From the NCBI RefSeq assembly GCF_002564045.1, contig NZ_PDJK01000002.1:2976001-3040000 (forward strand): DNA of 64,000 nucleotides, written 5' to 3'. Under the pieces are notes generated by a model that was not told where the DNA came from, searched no databases, and saw nothing but the letters and a program-made list of their open reading frames with translations. A program made the position numbers and the translations under genes. The DNA comes from Amycolatopsis sulphurea (GTDB lineage Bacteria > Actinomycetota > Actinomycetes > Mycobacteriales > Pseudonocardiaceae). Shown piece after piece: positions 1 through 9,755 of this stretch. How positions within the stretch are numbered: the first letter of the stretch is position 1; every line of letters starts with the position of its first letter.

Positions 1-1151
1 AGGTCGGTGGCGCGGAAGAAGACCCAGCCGATCACCACGAGGATCAGGGTCACCGCACGGCGGACAATACGGGCTGCCGGGTTCGCTGGGGGGCCGCCGA
101 CGTTGAAGCGGCGTTCGAGTACCAGGAGGGCGCCGTGGTAGCAGCCCCAGATCAGGAACGTCCATTGTGCGCCGTGCCAGAAGCCGGTCAGGACGAAGAC
201 GATGCACAGGTTTCGGTAGGTTTTGCCGGCGCCGGAGCGGTTTCCGCCCAGGGGAATGTATACGTAGTCGCGGAACCAGCGGGACAAGGACATGTGCCAG
301 CGGCGCCAGAACTCGGTGATGGTCACCGACGAATACGGGCGGGCGAAGTTCTCCGGGAGGCGGAAGCCGAGCATGCGGCCTAAGCCGATCGCCATGTCGG
401 AGTAGCCGGAGAAGTCGAAGAACAGCTGCAGGGTGTATCCGATCGCGCCGAGCCACGCGGTCGCGAACGTCATCTGGCTGGACGGGGTGGCGAAGCAGGC
501 CTCGACCATCGGGCTGAGCGAGTCGGCGACGATCGCCTTCTTGCACAGTCCCAGTGCGAATCGCGGGAAACCGGCGGCGATGTCGTCGAGCCGGTGGGAA
601 CGGTGCTGGGGCAGCTGGTCGGCGATCTCCCGGTAGCGCACGATCGGGCCGGCCACCAGTTGCGGGAACATCGCGATGTAGGCGGCGAACGACACGGGGT
701 TGCGCAGCGCTCGCCGTTCGCCTCGGTAGATGTCCACTACGTAGGAAATGTGGTGGAAGGTGTAGAACGAGATCCCGATCGGCACCACGATGTTCGCCAC
801 GCCGACATCGCCGCCGAACCAGTGTGCGACGGCCGCGATCTGCTGGGTGGCGAAGCCGGCGTACTTCCAGATCACGAGCACCAGCACGTCGAGCGTGATG
901 ACGCCGATCAGGATCCGCTTCCGCCTGGTGCCACGCAGATCCCACGGACTGGGCTCGAGCGCGGGTCCGGCGAAGAAGTTCACCGTCATGCAGAGCAGCA
1001 GCAGGAACAGGTACGGCCCGGCGCCGATCGTGTAGAACAGCAGGCTCGCCACCGCGACGATGCCGTTGCGCCAGCTGCGCGGGCAGACCAGCACCGCGAC
1101 CAGTACCGCGGGCAGGAAGTACCACAGGAACAGCGGCGAAACGAACGACAT
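1..1151 (-). CDS. MBOAT family O-acyltransferase (AlgI/DltB-like), C-terminus cut by window edge
   Basis: Translating the minus strand from the ATG at 1151 gives a multi-pass membrane protein starting MSFVSPLFLWYFLPA that stays open to base 1. MBOAT hallmarks are visible: FFDFSGYSDMAIGLGRMLGF near residue 245, EFWRRWHMSLSRWFRDYVY near 275, and GFWHGAQWTFLIWG, whose His is the catalytic histidine of the family. Members transfer acyl groups, often acetyl, to extracellular polysaccharides or wall polymers and usually work with an SGNH/AlgJ-type partner; none is visible beside it here. At least 383 residues are present of a usual 450-500. Codon 257 is the rare TTA (381-383). The family is clear; the substrate cannot be told. 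Confidence 0.88.
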   Translation of the reverse strand, partial: MSFVSPLFLWYFLPAVLVAVLVCPRSWRNGIVAVASLLFYTIGAGPYLFLLLLCMTVNFFAGPALEPSPWDLRGTRRKRILIGVITLDVLVLVIWKYAGFATQQIAAVAHWFGGDVGVANIVVPIGISFYTFHHISYVVDIYRGERRALRNPVSFAAYIAMFPQLVAGPIVRYREIADQLPQHRSHRLDDIAAGFPRFALGLCKKAIVADSLSPMVEACFATPSSQMTFATAWLGAIGYTLQLFFDFSGYSDMAIGLGRMLGFRLPENFARPYSSVTITEFWRRWHMSLSRWFRDYVYIPLGGNRSGAGKTYRNLCIVFVLTGFWHGAQWTFLIWGCYHGALLVLERRFNVGGPPANPAARIVRRAVTLILVVIGWVFFRATD

Positions 1152-1303
1152 CGGTGATGGACCCCCTCGGTTCCGGAGGAGACCTTAGCCCGAGTCGATG
1201 CCCCGGCGGGGCGATGCCCGAAGGATCACAGTCCGAATCACTGAGGGTGACCAGGCCCGAGACCGCATCGCTGCCCGGCCCGTCCGGACCGAGCAGCGCA
1301 GGA

Positions 1304-2260
1304 TCAAACCCGCCCAGCCGCGCGACGACGGCGGGCCACCTCGGCGAGCAGCACGCCGGCCGCGACGGAGGCGTTCAGCGACTCCACACCGGCGGCCATC
1401 GGGATCGAAACGGTCGCGTCGCAGGTCTCGCGGACCAGCCGGGACAGCCCACGGCCCTCCGAACCCAGCACGATCACCAGCGGCTCCGACGCCAGATCGA
1501 GGCCGTCGATGTCCACCGTGCCGTCTGCATCGAGGCCGACGATCATCAAGCCCTCCGACGCCCACGCACGCAGCTGGCGCGTGAGGTTCGTCGCGACCGC
1601 GATGGGCAGCTTCGCCGCGGTACCGGCGCTGGTCCGCCACGCCACCGCGGTCATCCCCGCGCTGCGGCGTTCGGGCAGCAGCACGCCCTGCGCGCCGAAG
1701 GCCGCGGCGGAGCGGATCACCGCGCCCAGGTTGCGCGGGTCGGTCACCCCGTCCAAGGCGACGAACAGCGGCGTGTTCCCGGAGTCCCGCGCGGTCTCCA
1801 TCAGATCGTCCGGATGCGCGTACTCGAACGGTGGTACCTGCAGGCCGAGGCCCTGGTGCATGGCCCGGTTCGTCTTGCGGTCCAGCTCTTCGCGGGGGAT
1901 CTCCAGGATCGAGATGCCCTTGTCCCCGGCGAGCCGCACGGCCTCGTTCACGCGGTCGTCGATGTCGATGTTCAGCGCGACGTACAGCGCGGTGCCCGGC
2001 ACGTCCGCACGCAGCGCTTCGACCACCGGGTTACGGCCGGCGATCAGCTCCGGCCGGTCGGCCTTCTTCTGCCGGGCCTGATCCCGCGTCCGCGCCGCGT
2101 TCGCCGCCCGGTGGGCCTTGTGGCCAGGCCGGTCCTCGGCCTTCGGCGTCGGGCCCTTGCCCTCGAGCGCCTTGCGCCGCTGCCCGCCGGAACCGACGAC
2201 GGCGCCCTTCTTCGTGCCGCTCTTGCGAACGGCACCCCGGCGCTGTGAGTTGCCTGCCAT
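1304..2260 (-). CDS. rlmB: 23S rRNA (guanosine-2'-O)-methyltransferase RlmB
   Basis: A 318-residue SpoU-family protein that 2'-O-methylates a conserved guanosine of 23S rRNA using S-adenosylmethionine. The three SpoU motifs are present: [11 protein letters not shown] (about 174-184), [18 protein letters not shown] (264-281) and [15 protein letters not shown] (293-307), which form the trefoil-knot SAM site. The first 70 residues are a Lys/Arg-rich, poorly conserved extension typical of actinobacterial members, and a SpoU substrate-binding domain follows (about 71-150). It lies 31 bases downstream of cysS on the same strand, as in the mycobacterial order, so co-transcription is likely. Confidence 0.93.
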   Translation of the reverse strand: MAGNSQRRGAVRKSGTKKGAVVGSGGQRRKALEGKGPTPKAEDRPGHKAHRAANAARTRDQARQKKADRPELIAGRNPVVEALRADVPGTALYVALNIDIDDRVNEAVRLAGDKGISILEIPREELDRKTNRAMHQGLGLQVPPFEYAHPDDLMETARDSGNTPLFVALDGVTDPRNLGAVIRSAAAFGAQGVLLPERRSAGMTAVAWRTSAGTAAKLPIAVATNLTRQLRAWASEGLMIVGLDADGTVDIDGLDLASEPLVIVLGSEGRGLSRLVRETCDATVSIPMAAGVESLNASVAAGVLLAEVARRRRAAGRV

Positions 2261-2291
2261 CAGTCCTCAATCCTCTGCCACCGCAAGGAAG

Positions 2292-3686
2292 TCAGGAGTT
2301 CCTGACCGTCCACTGCGGACCGTTCGGGGTGTCTTCGACCGCGACGCCCGCCTCGGTGAGGCGGTCGCGGGCGGCGTCCGCGCGGGCGAAGTCCTTCGCC
2401 GCGCGGGCTTCCTGGCGCTCGGCCAGCAGGCCTTCCACCAGCCGGCCCAGCGCGGTGCGGACCGGGGCGTCGGAACCGCCGCCCTCGGCCCAGCGGGCCG
2501 ACAGCGGGTCGAGACCGAGCACGCCGGTCATCCCGCGTACCGCACCGGCCAGCTCCAGCGCCTTCGTGGTGTCGCCCTCGTCGAAGGCGGCGTTACCGTC
2601 TCGCACGGTGTTGTGCACCACGGCGAACGCGGCCGGCGTGGCCAGGTCGTCGTCCAGCGCGGCGGCGAACTCCACGGGCACCGCGCCGAGCGGCACCTCG
2701 CTCCCGGCGGCTGCGCGCCGCAGGAACGCCTCGATCCGCCGGTAACCCTGTGCCGCTTCGGCCACCGCCCCGTCGGAGTACTCGACCGTGGACCGGTAGT
2801 GCGGCTGAACCAGGTAGTAGCGCAGCTCCGGCGCCCGATAGCGCTCCAGCATCGCCGGAATCGACACGGTGTTGCCCAGCGACTTCGACATCTTCTCGCC
2901 GGACATCGTCACCCACGCGTTGTGCAGCCAGTACCGCGCGAAACCGTCGCCGGCCGCGTTGGACTGCGCGCGCTCGTTCTCGTGGTGGGGGAACACCAGG
3001 TCGACGCCGCCGCCGTGGATGTCGAACTCGGCGCCCAGGTAGCTCGTCGCCATCGCCGAGCACTCCAGGTGCCAGCCCGGCCTGCCGTCGCCCCACGGCG
3101 TCGGCCACGACGGCTCGCCCGGCTTCGCGCTCTTCCACAGCGTGAAGTCGCGTGAGTCGCGCTTGCCCCGGGTCGGCGTCTCGCCCTGCTGCACCTCGTC
3201 GAGCTGCTGGCCCGACAGCTGCCCGTACGCGGGGAAGGACTTCACGGAGAAGTAGACGTCGCCATCGGCGGCGTAGGCATGCCCACTGTCGATCAGGCGC
3301 TGCATCAGCTGGACCATCTGGGTCATGTGCCCAGTCGCGCGCGGGGTAACCGACGGCGGCAGGCAGCCGAGGTCCGCGTACGCCTGCTCGAACGCCCGCT
3401 CGTGCGTGGCACCCCACTCCCACCACGGACGGCCCGCGTCGGCGGCTTTGGCGAGGATCTTGTCGTCGATGTCGGTGACGTTGCGGACCAGCAGCACGTC
3501 CAGTCCACTGTGGAGCAGCCAGCGGCGCAGCACGTCGTAGTTCAGCATGCCGCGTACGTGCCCTATGTGGGGGACGCCTTGCACCGTGGCACCACACACG
3601 TAGATGGACGCCGTTCCACTGTGGGCAGGAGAAAACTCCCGCTGAGCACGGGCCGCGGTGTCATAGAGGTGCAGAGCCACACACAA
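2292..3686 (-). CDS. cysS: cysteine--tRNA ligase CysS
   Basis: Class I aminoacyl-tRNA synthetase of 464 residues, the normal CysRS length. HIGH lies at residues 40-43 and KMSKS at 265-269. The zinc site that selects cysteine is intact (Cys31, Cys209, His234, Glu238 in FPHHENE). The start is a GTG; a second GTG two codons downstream is equally possible. It is not the MshC ligase of mycothiol synthesis, because it keeps the full C-terminal anticodon-binding part ending near WTVRNS. It is followed by rlmB, and the mycobacterial neighbours ispF-ispD-carD lie further upstream beyond an insertion of four genes. Confidence 0.95.
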   Translation of the reverse strand: MCVALHLYDTAARAQREFSPAHSGTASIYVCGATVQGVPHIGHVRGMLNYDVLRRWLLHSGLDVLLVRNVTDIDDKILAKAADAGRPWWEWGATHERAFEQAYADLGCLPPSVTPRATGHMTQMVQLMQRLIDSGHAYAADGDVYFSVKSFPAYGQLSGQQLDEVQQGETPTRGKRDSRDFTLWKSAKPGEPSWPTPWGDGRPGWHLECSAMATSYLGAEFDIHGGGVDLVFPHHENERAQSNAAGDGFARYWLHNAWVTMSGEKMSKSLGNTVSIPAMLERYRAPELRYYLVQPHYRSTVEYSDGAVAEAAQGYRRIEAFLRRAAAGSEVPLGAVPVEFAAALDDDLATPAAFAVVHNTVRDGNAAFDEGDTTKALELAGAVRGMTGVLGLDPLSARWAEGGGSDAPVRTALGRLVEGLLAERQEARAAKDFARADAARDRLTEAGVAVEDTPNGPQWTVRNS

Positions 3687-3722
3687 AGAGTACGGGGTCG
3701 GTGTGGGCGACGTCGCAGGACG

Positions 3723-4409
3723 TCAGAGCAGGCCGTGTGCCCGTAAAGCCGCCAGCAGCGCATCCGGCCGCTCCGCGGTGGGCCGCGGGTCGACGAGCGC
3801 GAACTCGCAGCCGAGCGCGCGGGCGCCGCCGTCGGCCTCCTCGCTGTCGCCGACCATCAGCGTCTCCGCGGCGGCGACCCCGAGCCGTTCGACCGCGGCC
3901 CGGAAGATCTCCGGCTCCGGTTTCACCGCGCCGACCTCGAAGGACAGGGTGAAATCGGACACGTACGCGTCCCACCCGCGCTGGGTGAACGCGGGCCGGA
4001 TGTCGAACGCGATGTTGCTCAGCACGCCGACTTTGCGCCCGCTGCCGGCCACTGCCTTGAGCGCCGCCTCGGTGTCCGGGTAGGGCGTCCACTCACCCGG
4101 CGTGATCAGCCGGCGGTAGAGCGCTTCGGCCTGACTCCGCTGCGGCACGCCGGAGCGGCGCAGCACCTCCAGGTACACCTTCCGGTGCAGGTCGGGGTCG
4201 CGGTCACGGTGGTGCCAGGCGTACTGGTGCTCGTCGTCCAGCTCGACGACCTGGCCCACCGGCGCGGTCATCCGGCGCATCAGCTCGGTCTGCGCCTCGA
4301 GATCGAGCACCACACCGTCGGCGCCACGCACCTCGGCGAGCCAGGAGGCGTCCTGCTCGAGACGGAAGAGCGTGCCGGAGAAGTCGAACAACACCGCGTT
4401 GATGGCCAC
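3723..4409 (-). CDS. HAD superfamily hydrolase (subfamily IA)
   Basis: A 228-residue haloacid dehalogenase-fold phosphatase. Motif I is LFDFSGTLF with nucleophile Asp9; the usual second Asp is Ser11, a substitution seen in actinobacterial IA members that may lower phosphatase rate. Motif II is around VLSN (about 116-119), the motif III Lys is in VKPEPEIF, and motif IV is GDSEEAD. A helical cap domain occupies about 20-100. The substrate cannot be predicted. It lies between cysS and a PPOX gene on the same strand, 37 bases from cysS, an arrangement absent from the mycobacterial version of this cluster. Confidence 0.85.
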   Translation of the reverse strand: MAINAVLFDFSGTLFRLEQDASWLAEVRGADGVVLDLEAQTELMRRMTAPVGQVVELDDEHQYAWHHRDRDPDLHRKVYLEVLRRSGVPQRSQAEALYRRLITPGEWTPYPDTEAALKAVAGSGRKVGVLSNIAFDIRPAFTQRGWDAYVSDFTLSFEVGAVKPEPEIFRAAVERLGVAAAETLMVGDSEEADGGARALGCEFALVDPRPTAERPDALLAALRAHGLL

Positions 4410-4437
4410 GCCCCAACCCTAACCAGGAAGGTGCCCG

Positions 4438-4833
4438 TCAGGAGGCGTATCCGGTGATCTTCTCCGGGACCACCCGCACCACCACGCGGACCACCTCGGG
4501 TGCCTCGGCCGCGAAGTCCGCGCCCCGGTACTTGCGCGACAGCTCGTCGATCAGCTCACGGCCGCCTGCCTCGGTGACCTCCGCACGGCCGCGGATCTCC
4601 ACGTACTGGTACGGGTCCGCGGAGTCGAACACGGAGATCGAAACCCGCGGGTCACGGGCGATGTTGCGCTCCTTCCGGCGCCCCTTGGTGGTGGAGAACA
4701 GGACCGCGTCCCCATCGCGTTTGGCCCACACCACGGTGGTCTGCGGAGAGCCGTCCTCGTTGGTGGTGGCCAGTACCGGGAAGTTGGTGCCGTCGAGCAG
4801 GGACCTGGTCGCGTCGTTGAAGATCGGTGCCAT
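4438..4833 (-). CDS. PPOX-class (F420/FMN-dependent) oxidoreductase
   Basis: A 131-residue protein with the split-barrel flavin/F420-binding fold of the pyridoxamine-5'-phosphate oxidase-like family. Visible signature segments are LATTNEDGSPQTTVVWAKRDG (early strands), VLFSTTKGRRKERNIARDPRVS (the basic phosphate-contacting segment) and YQYVEIRGRAEV. This small form is typical of the F420-dependent actinobacterial subgroup (TIGR03618-like), which reduces F420 or uses F420H2 on unknown substrates. Length matches the family. It lies 27 bases upstream of the HAD gene and just downstream of the periplasmic-binding-protein gene, all on the same strand. Confidence 0.88.
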   Translation of the reverse strand: MAPIFNDATRSLLDGTNFPVLATTNEDGSPQTTVVWAKRDGDAVLFSTTKGRRKERNIARDPRVSISVFDSADPYQYVEIRGRAEVTEAGGRELIDELSRKYRGADFAAEAPEVVRVVVRVVPEKITGYAS

Positions 4834-4860
4834 GGCACCGAGGTTAGCCGGATTGCCGGG

Positions 4861-6342
4861 TCAGGAGGAGGGGTCCGACAGCGCGGCGAACTCCGGGGTC
4901 GAGTTGACCCGCACCCGCAGGATCGGGATCACCTTGTTCACCGGATTGCCCTGCTCGTCGAACGAGATCGCCCCGCTCGCCCCGGGTACCGCGAGCTGGT
5001 CGTGCAGCCGGTTCTTCGCCTGGAGGACGTCCTGCGAGGTGACCGCGGTGCCGGTGCTGATTTGCGGCAGGCCCCGGATCGCCCAGACCACGGTCACCAC
5101 CGCGTCGTGCGCGAGGATCGCGGTGCCGTCGTCCAGCCGCTCCTGCGGGAAGAGCACCTCGAAGCAGTCCGTGCAGCGCGGCTCCTGGAAACTGGCCACC
5201 GACGGCTTGTTGAACAGCTCCGGGTGGCTGGTCCAGGCCTGCGGGTGCGCCAGGCCCGGCCCCAGCACGGTCACGTTCGCCTCCAGGCCACGGCGCATGT
5301 CCGGGCCGGGCGGGCCGGTCTGGGCCAGATCGCCGGTGAGCACGGTCAGGTGCTGGTCGAGACAGCGCCGCTGGGCCAGCTGGGCGATGAACGAGGTGAG
5401 GTTCTGCTCGCGGCCGGCGAAGTAGAGCACGTCCGGATGGTCGCTGCAGATGTTCGGCATCATCTGCAGGAAGGTGTTCTCCACCCCGGTCTGGTTGGAG
5501 TCGAAGTACTCCGTCCGCCCGGCGAGCCGGTGCGTGCCGTCCACGAATTTCGCGGTGAACGCGCTGGCCAGCGTCTTCGGGTACAGGTCGCGAGGGTTCT
5601 GGTCCTGGACCAGGGTGGCCGTGCGCGCGGTCGGCTTCACGAACGCGGCCAGCGCGGTGCCGTAGGTGGAGCTGGTCGGCGACACCCGCATGAACCCGGG
5701 GATCCGGGAGAACTCCTCGGCCGCCAGATGGGAGGCGACCACCGGGATCTGATGATCGGAGAGCCGCTGTACCGCCTGCTGGGAGGTGCTCAGGCTCAGC
5801 CCGATCCCGGTCACCGCGATCACCTGATCCGGCCCGCTCCGGCCGATCAGGTCGTCCACCACCGGTTCCCACTGCTTGAGCTGGCTGCCGGGATTGGCCA
5901 GCAGCAACCGGATCTGTGGATCCTTGGCGCCCCAGGACTCCGTGGTGTTCGCCCGATGTTGCGCGATGTAGGCGCCTTCGAGCTGATGCCGGACCCACTC
6001 GCGGGACACCTGGTCCGGCTCGACCAGCGTCATCGGCAGGAGCACCGCGATGTTCACGTAAGGCTTGCCGGACCCGGTGACGGTGGTGTTCTCCTGGTGG
6101 ATGCGCTGCTGCACGTCCGCGAGGTCGTCGGCGAACACGAACGAACCGTCGGTGACTCCAGTGCATTCGGAGTTGTCGCCACGTTCGCGCACGCCGTCTC
6201 CGCAGGAGTGGCTGGCGTCGCTGATCGCCGGGACGACCACGAACACCGCGACCAGCACCACCGCGAGCAGCACGATCACGCCACCGCCCCACAGCCATTT
6301 GATCCAGGACGGACGTGGCGGCCGGATCCGTTCGCTGGTCAT
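4861..6342 (-). CDS. membrane-anchored periplasmic-binding-fold protein
   Basis: A 493-residue protein from the ATG at 6342, which overlaps the stop of the upstream ATPase gene as ATGA. A cytoplasmic basic stretch is followed by one transmembrane helix (about 17-40) and then an extracellular part rich in Cys (for example SHSCGDG and PRCTDCFE), which suggests disulphides. The body (about 80-460) resembles type-1 periplasmic binding proteins: VNIAVLLPM, VIAVTGIGLS, the central IPVVASHLAAEEF and a late AGREQN segment. No ABC permease or transport ATPase is nearby, and an uncleaved anchor rather than a lipobox holds it, so it is better read as a ligand sensor than a transporter component. That role is inference. 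Confidence 0.75.
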   Translation of the reverse strand: MTSERIRPPRPSWIKWLWGGGVIVLLAVVLVAVFVVVPAISDASHSCGDGVRERGDNSECTGVTDGSFVFADDLADVQQRIHQENTTVTGSGKPYVNIAVLLPMTLVEPDQVSREWVRHQLEGAYIAQHRANTTESWGAKDPQIRLLLANPGSQLKQWEPVVDDLIGRSGPDQVIAVTGIGLSLSTSQQAVQRLSDHQIPVVASHLAAEEFSRIPGFMRVSPTSSTYGTALAAFVKPTARTATLVQDQNPRDLYPKTLASAFTAKFVDGTHRLAGRTEYFDSNQTGVENTFLQMMPNICSDHPDVLYFAGREQNLTSFIAQLAQRRCLDQHLTVLTGDLAQTGPPGPDMRRGLEANVTVLGPGLAHPQAWTSHPELFNKPSVASFQEPRCTDCFEVLFPQERLDDGTAILAHDAVVTVVWAIRGLPQISTGTAVTSQDVLQAKNRLHDQLAVPGASGAISFDEQGNPVNKVIPILRVRVNSTPEFAALSDPSS

Positions 6343-8336
6343 CGGTAGTACTCCGCCCGCTCGTGCAACAGCATCGATCCTCGCCCTCTGCCCTGCGCCA
6401 GGTGGTGGAAACTGCTTTCGATGGTGGAATTCAGCGTGCCGCCCGGGTCGCCGAGCGGATCGCGGGAGAGCCACAGCGAAACGACCAGCCAGGCCAGCGT
6501 GGTCTCCTGCTCCTCCGGCCATTCGCCGACGTACTGCTGGACCTGCGCGTACGGGTCCACGTCCTGCACCAGCCGGTTCGGCGCGGCGGTGATGGTGTCC
6601 AGTTGGTCCAGCCAGGACTGCGCGGCGGACAGGTCGAACTCGGCGGGCTGGGCGCCGAGCCGGGCGCTGAGATGGGTGATCACCGCGGGTACGTTGCCCA
6701 GCGCGAGATCGTGGTAGCGGGCGTCGGCCACCCGGTCCATCCGGTCGTAGAAATCCCGGCACCGGGTGTGCACACGGTCCCAGCTCAGCGGGTGGTCCTC
6801 GGCGCGGGAGGCCAGCTTCCGCAGCAGCAGCCTGCGCAGCCACGGATGCAGCCGGTACCGCGAGTCGTCGTCCGGATCCACCCGCAGCCACAGCTGATCG
6901 GCCAGCTGCTTGAACAGCGGGCCCTCGCCCATCGGATTGCGCAGATCGAGGATTTCCTTGTGGAACAGCATTTCCGCCTCGGCCGCGGCGCTCGCGGTGA
7001 CCAGTTCCTGGCGGCTGGCGGTGGAGAAGTCCTGCAGCAGGTTCTCATACATCTCGGCGAGCAGAGTGGACTCACTGCCGTCCGGGGCGAACACCTTGGT
7101 GTACAAGGTGTTCCGCAGCGAGTTCGGCCTGCCGGACTGGTAGTGGTCCGCGATCGCGGGCAGGATTTCCCGCACTGCGCCGGGATGTCCGTCGGTGAGC
7201 CGGGACAGGAACTTCGGCAGCCGGGAGGTCGGGTGCACGTCGTGCTCGGCCGCGATGTCGACCACGTCCGCGCCGGAGAGCGCGCCCAGCTCCAGCAGAT
7301 ACCAAGGGCGCCAACGGCTTTCCGGATGTTCGGCGGCCCAGTCGGCCTCCACGTCGGCGGGCCGCCGCGGCGGCGGCCAGATCAGGTCGCCGGTCCGGTG
7401 TTCCGGGTTGCGCGGGTGTTCGAGATCGGCGCCGTGGTGCGTGGTGGCCGGCGACCAGCTCTCGTTCCAGTCCGGATTCCAGGTGCGGCTGGTGGCGACC
7501 ACCACCAGCGGGTCCGCCTCGTCCGGGAAGTGCCGGCGGGACTCGATCAGCGCGCGCAGGAAGGCCCGGCCGCCCGGCGCGTGCGCGTTGTCGAGCAGGA
7601 TCAGGCAGTTCATCGTGCGCCGGGTGCCGGAAAGCCCGGAGTAGGCACGGCGGAGGTCTGCGAGGAAGGCGTCACAGATGATCGCGTCGACCGCGGCCCG
7701 GTCCTCGTCGTCGCCCTGGGCCTGCTTGGCGATCCCGAGCAGGAAGTCGTGCTGATCGCCGGGCCCGGTGGGCATCGTCTTGACCTTGCCGACCAGCCGC
7801 CGCCGGTCGTACCAGCTCAGCCCGCGCAACAGCAGGTCGGTCGCCTCTTTCCAGCCGGGCAGCTGGTTGCCCGAGGTGACCCCGCCGACCAGGTCGACGA
7901 CGTCCCCGATGGCCTCCTTGTTGCGTTCCAGCGGCTGGTTCTGCGCGATCAGCTCCTTGAGCTTGCGCATCGCGGTCCGCCGGTCGCTGACCTCCACCGG
8001 GGAACCGAGCACCAGCATGCACAGCCAGAGCCGGGGAAAGGCGATCCGGCCGAATTGCGGCCAGTGCCTGCCGAGCTCGAAGGCGAGATGCCCGAGCAGT
8101 TCCCGCGGCTGGATGTGCTCCCAGTCGCGGCGTTCGAAATCGACGAGTGCGTGCGGCAGATCCGCGCAGCGCTCGCTCAGCTCGTCCAGCAGCGCGGTCT
8201 TTCCCGACCCGCGCACGCCGAGCCCCACGACCACCGGCAGCGGTCTGCTCCGTCCCTCCGGACGGGACAGCAGTTCCTCGGCCAGCCTGCCGGTGATCGG
8301 CCGTACTCCGGACAATCGATGCGCATCGGTGGGCAT
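6339..8336 (-). CDS. P-loop NTPase, STAND-like, partner of the binding-fold protein
   Basis: A 665-residue cytoplasmic protein. I chose the ATG at 8336 because the Walker A loop GVRGSGKTALL then falls at 40-50, as in related ATPases; a longer reading to 8492 adds only a low-complexity Arg-rich extension. Walker B is probably LILLDNAH, about residue 260. A Trp/Arg-rich helical region follows with no recognisable DNA-binding or catalytic domain. The stop overlaps the start of the downstream membrane protein (ATGA), so the two are translationally coupled. I do not recognise a named family; signalling or assembly ATPases of the STAND/AAA type are the nearest guess. Confidence 0.7.
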   Translation of the reverse strand: MPTDAHRLSGVRPITGRLAEELLSRPEGRSRPLPVVVGLGVRGSGKTALLDELSERCADLPHALVDFERRDWEHIQPRELLGHLAFELGRHWPQFGRIAFPRLWLCMLVLGSPVEVSDRRTAMRKLKELIAQNQPLERNKEAIGDVVDLVGGVTSGNQLPGWKEATDLLLRGLSWYDRRRLVGKVKTMPTGPGDQHDFLLGIAKQAQGDDEDRAAVDAIICDAFLADLRRAYSGLSGTRRTMNCLILLDNAHAPGGRAFLRALIESRRHFPDEADPLVVVATSRTWNPDWNESWSPATTHHGADLEHPRNPEHRTGDLIWPPPRRPADVEADWAAEHPESRWRPWYLLELGALSGADVVDIAAEHDVHPTSRLPKFLSRLTDGHPGAVREILPAIADHYQSGRPNSLRNTLYTKVFAPDGSESTLLAEMYENLLQDFSTASRQELVTASAAAEAEMLFHKEILDLRNPMGEGPLFKQLADQLWLRVDPDDDSRYRLHPWLRRLLLRKLASRAEDHPLSWDRVHTRCRDFYDRMDRVADARYHDLALGNVPAVITHLSARLGAQPAEFDLSAAQSWLDQLDTITAAPNRLVQDVDPYAQVQQYVGEWPEEQETTLAWLVVSLWLSRDPLGDPGGTLNSTIESSFHHLAQGRGRGSMLLHERAEYYR

Positions 8337-8481
8337 CGTCCCCCTTCGCCCCAGTGCGGCCCCAGAATCCGGCCGCGCGAAACCTCGCCAAATAACTATA
8401 GAGAAGCGCGCGCCACAATGCAGAATGAAACGCGGAATTCCGCGAGAAATCCTGGCCGGTGCCCGAAAAGAGTGGCGAGTG

Positions 8482-8985
8482 TCAGCCGGCAACCGCCGGA
8501 TGGCGGAATTGCCCGTCGCGAATCAGTAACGCTGTCGCCACCGCTGCGACACCCTCGCCGCGGCCGGTCAGACCGAGCCCGTCGGTGGTCGTGCCCGCCA
8601 CGCTGACCGGCCCGCCGACGGCCTCGCCGAGCACCTGCTGCGCCTCGTCGCGGCGCTTTCCGATCCGCGGCCGGTTGCCGATGACCTGCACCGTCGCGTT
8701 GGCCACCTGCCACCCTTCGGCCGCGAGCAACGCGCGGACCTCGGCCAGCATGTCCGTGCCGCGCGCGCCGTCCATCCGCGGGTCTCCGGTACCGAACACC
8801 GCGCCGAGATCGCCGAGCCCGGCCGCGGAGAGCAGCGCGTCGCACAGTGCGTGCGCGGCCACGTCGCCGTCGGAATGCCCGGCACAGCCGTCCACTCCCG
8901 GCCAGCGCAGCCCGGCGAGCCAGCATTCACGGCCGGGTTCGATCGGGTGGACGTCGACTCCGTTGCCTACGCGCAGGTCGTTCAC
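8482..8985 (-). CDS. ispF: 2-C-methyl-D-erythritol 2,4-cyclodiphosphate synthase IspF
   Basis: A 167-residue MEP-pathway enzyme that cyclises CDP-ME 2-phosphate to MEcPP, making isoprenoid precursors. The GTG at 8985 gives [16 protein letters not shown], placing metal ligands Asp11 and His13 correctly; the [16 protein letters not shown] segment and [15 protein letters not shown] near the C-terminus are the other signatures. The GTG overlaps the ispD-like stop (GTGA), so translation is coupled. Length is normal. Order and strand match the mycobacterial ispD-ispF pair. Confidence 0.94.
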   Translation of the reverse strand: MNDLRVGNGVDVHPIEPGRECWLAGLRWPGVDGCAGHSDGDVAAHALCDALLSAAGLGDLGAVFGTGDPRMDGARGTDMLAEVRALLAAEGWQVANATVQVIGNRPRIGKRRDEAQQVLGEAVGGPVSVAGTTTDGLGLTGRGEGVAAVATALLIRDGQFRHPAVAG

Positions 8986-9641
8986 AGTGGATCCTCCCGA
9001 TCGCCGCCGGCTACCAGAGCCTCGGCCAGTGTGCGTTCGAAGGCGCTCGCGACGCGCATCGCGTCCGGATCGCCGGGGACAGTGGCCGCGCCCGCCGTGT
9101 CGGCGACGCCGGGGTTCGCCGCGCCGGCCAGCGCGGACCGGAACGCGGTGGGGGAGAACCCGATCGGCGTTTGCGCGCTCCGCAGGCCCGCACGGTCGAC
9201 GGTGGCGGTGATGACACCGTCCGGATCGGTCGTCTTCACCGTGTCGGACATCGGCAGTACCGGGACGACCAGCTCGGCGCCTTCCCGCAGGGCGGCCAAT
9301 ACCTGCCGGAAGGTGCGCTGTGGCGCGAAGGCGCGGAGCGCGTCGTGCACCAGCACGGCGGAATCCGGGGAAAGCAGCGGTGCGATTTCCGCGAATGCGT
9401 CCCGGAGAGAAATCGCGGTGACCATTCGGCACCGGCTGGAATGCGGTAATACCGCGGAAAAAGCTTGCGCACACCGCGGGGGAACGACCACGGCCACCAG
9501 ATCGATCTCCGATGTGCCGAGCAATTCCCGCACGGTGTGCGCGAGTAGAGCTTCACCCTGTACCGACGCGAGCGCGAGCTCGGGATCGGCCGGATGGTGT
9601 GCGACAGTCACGAACGCGACGCAACGCAGTGGATTCTTCAT
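8982..9641 (-). CDS. ispD: IspD-like cytidylyltransferase lacking the canonical nucleotide-binding loop
   Basis: By position (carD, this gene, ispF) and body sequence this is the ispD gene, whose product couples CTP to MEP. Recognisable parts are VHDALRAF (usually VHDAARP), [24 protein letters not shown] (the Arg corresponding to the catalytic Arg157 of E. coli) and a C-terminal [15 protein letters not shown] where the usual Lys is Arg. The N-terminus reads [20 protein letters not shown] where other IspDs have a Gly-rich loop with Arg and Lys that bind CTP. The frame is open and normal in length (219 residues), so a frameshift does not explain it. Codon 65 is TTA (9447-9449). It may be weakly active, altered or non-catalytic. 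Confidence 0.75.
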   Translation of the reverse strand: MKNPLRCVAFVTVAHHPADPELALASVQGEALLAHTVRELLGTSEIDLVAVVVPPRCAQAFSAVLPHSSRCRMVTAISLRDAFAEIAPLLSPDSAVLVHDALRAFAPQRTFRQVLAALREGAELVVPVLPMSDTVKTTDPDGVITATVDRAGLRSAQTPIGFSPTAFRSALAGAANPGVADTAGAATVPGDPDAMRVASAFERTLAEALVAGGDREDPL

Positions 9642-9755
9642 CGAGTCGCGATCGTAGGGGAACCGGTTGCCACCATGGAATACGCCACTCTGGAATACGC
9701 CGCAGTGGATCGTGCCGCCGACGGGATACCCGCCGCGAACCGGTGGAGCCCGGGG

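Noticed and set aside
1154-2248. A long plus-strand frame over rlmB
   Set aside because: Shadow of rlmB: the opposite strand carries all three SpoU motifs, and this frame has no domain or ribosome site.
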